A program made the translations under genes and the position numbers. Under the pieces are notes generated by a model that was not told the origin of the DNA, searched no databases, and was given only the letters and a program-made list of their open reading frames with translations. From an uncultured Caldimonas sp. (GTDB taxonomy: Bacteria; Pseudomonadota; Gammaproteobacteria; Burkholderiales; Burkholderiaceae), in NCBI RefSeq assembly GCF_946480305.1, contig NZ_CAMLJQ010000001.1, positions 186,001-250,000 on the forward strand: a stretch of 64,000 nt of DNA, written 5' to 3'. Each line of letters starts with the position of its first letter. Position 1 is the stretch's first letter. Of this stretch, positions 61,003 to 64,000 are shown one piece after another.

Positions 61003-62178
61003 TCAACCCGGGCTGCCACGCCGCAGCAAGACCCGCACGCGCTGCTCGATCTCCCGTTCGCCACCTTCGCCGAAGTAGCGGAAGACGACGCGCCCGTCGC
61101 GGTCGATCAGGTACTGCGCGGGCCAGTAGCGGTTGCGATAGGCCGACCACGTGCGGTAGGTGTTGTCCTGCGCGACCGGGTAGGTGAGGCCCTGGCGGCG
61201 CACCGCCTCCTGCACGGCGGGCAGTGGGCGCTCGAAGCCGAACTCCGGCGTGTGCACACCGACGACGACCAGGCCCTGGCCGGCATACAGGCGGTGCAGG
61301 CGCTCGATGTGCGGCACGCTGCGCACGCAGTTCACGCAGCCGAAGGTCCAGAAGTCGACCAGAACGACCTTGCCGCGCAGGCCGGCCATCGTGAGCGGCG
61401 GGCTGTTGATCCAGGCGTCGACGCCGGCGAACTCGGGGGCGGCTTCACCCGCCGCCGCCGGCACGTCGGCCCCGCCGCTGGTGGGCGACCACAAGCTGGT
61501 GAGCCAGGCCGTCGCCTGCGCGTCCCAGCGCCCGAGCATCGCGATGCCTGCGACGATCACCAGGGCGCCGAACACACGGCGGACGGCCGCCGCGTGCTTT
61601 GCGAGCCCGCGCCATCGGGTGCTCACCGACTGCCCGCCATACGCGATAAGAAGCATCGGAAAGCCGGCTCCCAGCGCATAGGCAGCCAGCAGCGGGGCGG
61701 TCTCTGCGGGGGAGCCTGCCTGGGCCACCAGCGCCAGGATGGAGGCGAGCACCGGGCCGGCGCATGGCGTCCAGACGGCTCCGAGGCTTGCGCCGAGCAA
61801 CAGCGCGCCTGCCGCACCGCCACCGCCCCGGCTGGCCCAACGCTCGCCCAGCCCCGCAACAGGCGACAGCCGCAGCATCAGCCGATCGGCTGCGGCTGGC
61901 CACAGCATCAGCACGCCCGCTGCGACGAGCAGTGCCGCCGCGGCGGTGCGCACGGCCGCATGCGAAACGCCGAACGCCTGGGCGGCCGCCCCGAACAGCC
62001 ATGCCACGGCAACGAACGCGAGCACAAAGCCGCTGACGATGTAGAAGGGGCGCAGCCGCTCGGTGCGCCCGACCGATGCGCCGAGCAGCATCGGCAACAC
62101 CGGCAGCACGCACGGGCTGGCCACCGTGGCAACGCCGGCCAGCGCGGCCAGGGTCCACTGCAGCATCGGCGCTTCCAT
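61003..62178 (-). CDS. CcdA-type membrane protein fused to thioredoxin domain (DipZ-like)
   Basis: The 391-residue protein has an N-terminal CcdA region with membrane helices (about 5-230, ASPCVLPVLPMLL and VWTPCAGPVLASILA carrying the redox Cys pair) and a C-terminal periplasmic thioredoxin-like domain (about 255-385) with FWTFGCVNCVRSVP. Such proteins pass electrons from the cytoplasm to periplasmic thiols. The ATG overlaps the DUF2147 stop by one base (TGATG). A start four codons later is possible. The CVNC motif resembles that of DipZ. Confidence 0.9.
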   Translation of the reverse strand: MEAPMLQWTLAALAGVATVASPCVLPVLPMLLGASVGRTERLRPFYIVSGFVLAFVAVAWLFGAAAQAFGVSHAAVRTAAAALLVAAGVLMLWPAAADRLMLRLSPVAGLGERWASRGGGGAAGALLLGASLGAVWTPCAGPVLASILALVAQAGSPAETAPLLAAYALGAGFPMLLIAYGGQSVSTRWRGLAKHAAAVRRVFGALVIVAGIAMLGRWDAQATAWLTSLWSPTSGGADVPAAAGEAAPEFAGVDAWINSPPLTMAGLRGKVVLVDFWTFGCVNCVRSVPHIERLHRLYAGQGLVVVGVHTPEFGFERPLPAVQEAVRRQGLTYPVAQDNTYRTWSAYRNRYWPAQYLIDRDGRVVFRYFGEGGEREIEQRVRVLLRRGSPG

Positions 62179-62645
62179 CAGGGTTGCCCGGTGCCGACGC
62201 GTTGCCACGTCTGCGTGCTGCCGAACAGCGGCAGGCCCACATACCCGCGCAGCACGAGGTTGCCTGTGGCATCGATGGACATCAGGCAGCGGTAGGTCTT
62301 GCCGTTCTCGCGGTTGTAGATCTGGCCGCGCCACTCGACGGGCACCGGTGCAGTCCCCGGCTCGACCACCTCCGTTTCGCTGGGCACGAAGTCGAACAGG
62401 AGCTTCATGCCAAGGGCAGGGCGGTCGTCGGCCGCGGCCATCTGCTCGCCCGGCCGGCTCATGGAGCGGTTGGCGATGACGCGGGTGACAGTGCCGCACA
62501 AGGCCTGCTCGCAGGGGGCGATGTCGACCTCGAGGTTGCCGCTTGCGGTGAGCCAACGGCCGCGTGGGTCGGGTCCGGCGGCGGAGGCCAGCGTGGGCAG
62601 CAAGGCGATGCAGAAGGCCAGAGTGGCCAGAGGGCGGTATGACAT
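62178..62645 (-). CDS. DUF2147 exported protein
   Basis: The 155-residue protein has a signal peptide (about 1-22, ending LASA) and a DUF2147 domain with GRWLTASGNLEVDIAPC, LCGTVTRVIANRSM and GQIYNRENGKTYRCLMSIDATGNLVLRGYVGLPLFG. DUF2147 proteins are small beta-barrel-like exported proteins of unknown role. The start may instead be the ATG at 62660, five codons earlier. It is coupled to the CcdA-thioredoxin gene, which could help form its disulfide (two Cys in the early domain). Confidence 0.87.
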   Translation of the reverse strand: MSYRPLATLAFCIALLPTLASAAGPDPRGRWLTASGNLEVDIAPCEQALCGTVTRVIANRSMSRPGEQMAAADDRPALGMKLLFDFVPSETEVVEPGTAPVPVEWRGQIYNRENGKTYRCLMSIDATGNLVLRGYVGLPLFGSTQTWQRVGTGQP

Positions 62646-62820
62646 GGGTGCGGCTCGCATGGAGTGGTGAGAACGGGTCCCATTGCATCCGGCGGCCGTA
62701 TCCGGTGTTTGTCCGAGAGGGGGCGTTTTTGCATCGGCGCGTGTCGCAGCGGTTGCCAGACAAAGTGCGATACAAAGGCGCCCACGCTCGGCCCTCATGC
62801 CGCCGCTAACGTAGCGACCG

Positions 62821-63561
62821 ATGTCCATGACCGATCACCTGCTGCTCGTCGATGACGACCGACAACTGCTTGCACTGCTGCGCGAGTACCTCCAGGCCGC
62901 CGGCTACCGTGTCAGCACGGCGGGGCACGCACGCGAGATGCGCCAGGTGCTGCAACAGGGCGGCGTCGACCTGATCGTGCTCGACGTGATGCTGCCCGGC
63001 GAAGACGGCCTCGCGCTGTGCCGCGAGTTGCGCGCACGCGATGCGCCGCATCTGCCCATCCTGATGCTCACGGCTCGAGGCGAAGAGGCGGACCGCGTAC
63101 TCGGGCTCGAAATGGGGGCCGACGACTACCTGACCAAGCCCTTCGCCACGCGGGAGCTGCTTGCGCGCATCAAGGCCGTGCTCCGGCGCACGCGCATGCT
63201 CCCGCCCAACCTGCGCCCGCTGCGGCAGCCCCGTGTGCTGATGTTCGACGGCTGGCAGCTGGACACCACAGCGCGCCACCTGATCGACGCCCAGGGCGCC
63301 ATGGTGTCGCTCACGGGCGGCGAGTACAGGCTGTTGTGCGTGCTGCTTGAACATGCACAGCGGGTGTTGAGCCGCGACCAACTGCTCACGTTGACCCAGG
63401 GGCGCGAAGCCGACCCGTTCGACCGCTCGGTGGACCTGCTGATCAGCCGACTGCGCCAACGCCTGCGAGACGATGCGCGCGAGCCGCGCTACATCAAGAC
63501 CGTGCGCAGCGAGGGCTACGTGTTCTGCGCCGCGGTGACGAGCCAGGGAGACGGCGCATGA
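62821..63561 (+). CDS. OmpR-family response regulator
   Basis: The 246-residue regulator has a receiver (DDD at 11-13, phosphoacceptor D55 in LIVLDVMLPGEDG, Lys in YLTKPFATREL) and an OmpR/PhoB winged helix (about 145-238, LTGGEYRLLCVLLEHAQRVLSRDQLL, PFDRSVDLLISRLRQRL, YIKTVRSEGYVF). The stop overlaps the sensor kinase start (ATGA). It is divergent from the DUF2147-CcdA pair. The stimulus is unknown. Confidence 0.95.
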   Translation: MSMTDHLLLVDDDRQLLALLREYLQAAGYRVSTAGHAREMRQVLQQGGVDLIVLDVMLPGEDGLALCRELRARDAPHLPILMLTARGEEADRVLGLEMGADDYLTKPFATRELLARIKAVLRRTRMLPPNLRPLRQPRVLMFDGWQLDTTARHLIDAQGAMVSLTGGEYRLLCVLLEHAQRVLSRDQLLTLTQGREADPFDRSVDLLISRLRQRLRDDAREPRYIKTVRSEGYVFCAAVTSQGDGA

Positions 63562-64000
63562 GGCCGTGGCCTCGCAGCCTGGTCGGCCGAGTGGCCGCCA
63601 TCCTGCTGGCCGGCCTGGCCATCGCATACGGCCTGGCCTATTGGGCGGTGATGCAGGAACGCGGCCGACTCGTCGACTCGATGATGGCCAGCTATCTGGG
63701 GCGCGACGTGGTGTCGTCCCTGGCGATCCTTGACCGGTTGCCCGCAGCGGAGCGGCGAGGGTGGCTGGAGCGCCTGGCCCGGCCGAACTACACCTGGTCG
63801 CTCGATGAGGTGCGCCCCACGGGCGTAGCCGCGCAGGCGCAAACCGTGGCGCACGGCCTCGATGCCTGGCTCGGCAGCGGGCGCGTGCAGGCCTCCGGCA
63901 TTTCCGGTCAGGGGTTGTGGCTCGTGTCGCTGAGGCTGCAGGACGGCACACCGGTGGGCCTGCACCTGCGCCCCCCCGCGCGCGGCGTGACGCTGGAGAC
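63558..64000 (+). CDS. Sensor histidine kinase, N-terminal part
   Basis: Only the first 147 codons are in the window. They give a cytoplasmic tip, a membrane helix (about 9-32, LVGRVAAILLAGLAIAYGLAYWAV) and the start of a periplasmic sensor region. The HisKA and ATPase domains would lie to the right. It overlaps the OmpR-type regulator by four bases, so it is its likely cognate kinase. Confidence 0.82.
   Translation, partial: MRPWPRSLVGRVAAILLAGLAIAYGLAYWAVMQERGRLVDSMMASYLGRDVVSSLAILDRLPAAERRGWLERLARPNYTWSLDEVRPTGVAAQAQTVAHGLDAWLGSGRVQASGISGQGLWLVSLRLQDGTPVGLHLRPPARGVTLE

Overview
The window looks like chromosomal DNA of a high-GC betaproteobacterium, most likely Burkholderiales. The reasons are the strong G/C bias at third codon positions, dense gene packing with 1-4 base start/stop overlaps, and gene families common in Rubrivivax/Caldimonas-type bacteria. 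I saw no tRNA, rRNA, CRISPR array, insertion sequence or phage gene. The organism call is an inference; no search was run.

Positions 1-24,400 are dominated by glycogen/trehalose metabolism. A leftward operon carries glgC, a first glgX, treZ and malQ (cut by the left edge). A rightward operon carries glgB, glgE, a treS-maltokinase fusion, a small MscS-like membrane protein, a second glgX and an unassigned alpha/alpha-barrel glycosidase. Together these can make maltose-1-phosphate from trehalose, polymerise it (GlgE), branch it (GlgB), debranch it (GlgX) and recover trehalose (TreZ). glgA and treY are not in the window and may lie to the left. Between the two operons are stress-type and accessory genes: a hemerythrin-like protein, a Mut7-C RNase, a DUF3606 protein and a CYP152-type P450 peroxygenase. 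A LacI-type palindrome lies in front of glgC.

Positions 24,400-31,600 hold a phosphorelay. A stand-alone receiver and a pseudo-receiver/Hpt protein are divergent from a 1,643-residue MASE1-CHASE-PAS hybrid kinase, which overlaps a receiver-GGDEF diguanylate cyclase. Positions 31,600-47,400 hold a mixed set: two MFS transporters, a thioredoxin, a PLP dehydratase, a GspA/GspB-like pair, regulators of the AraC, LysR and Lrp families, a receiver-TPR protein, a DUF2167 protein, a chemoreceptor ending in WETF and a small hydrolase.

Positions 47,400-53,500 are the most unusual part. They hold a small unrecognised protein coupled to a radical SAM/SPASM enzyme, an AAC(3)-I-like acetyltransferase, and a probable SOS-controlled pair (a DNA-repair-type radical SAM protein plus a UdgX-type uracil-DNA glycosylase) divergent from exonuclease III. 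Positions 53,500-57,500 are a reactive-sulfur operon: ArsR-rhodanese regulator, persulfide-dioxygenase-like enzyme, MFS transporter and cysteine desulfurase, with a palindrome over the promoter. The remainder holds acetoacetyl-CoA synthetase, a DUF1330 protein, a Crp/Fnr regulator with an FNR-type palindrome before its start, a CcdA-thioredoxin fusion with a DUF2147 protein, and an OmpR-type two-component system cut by the right edge.
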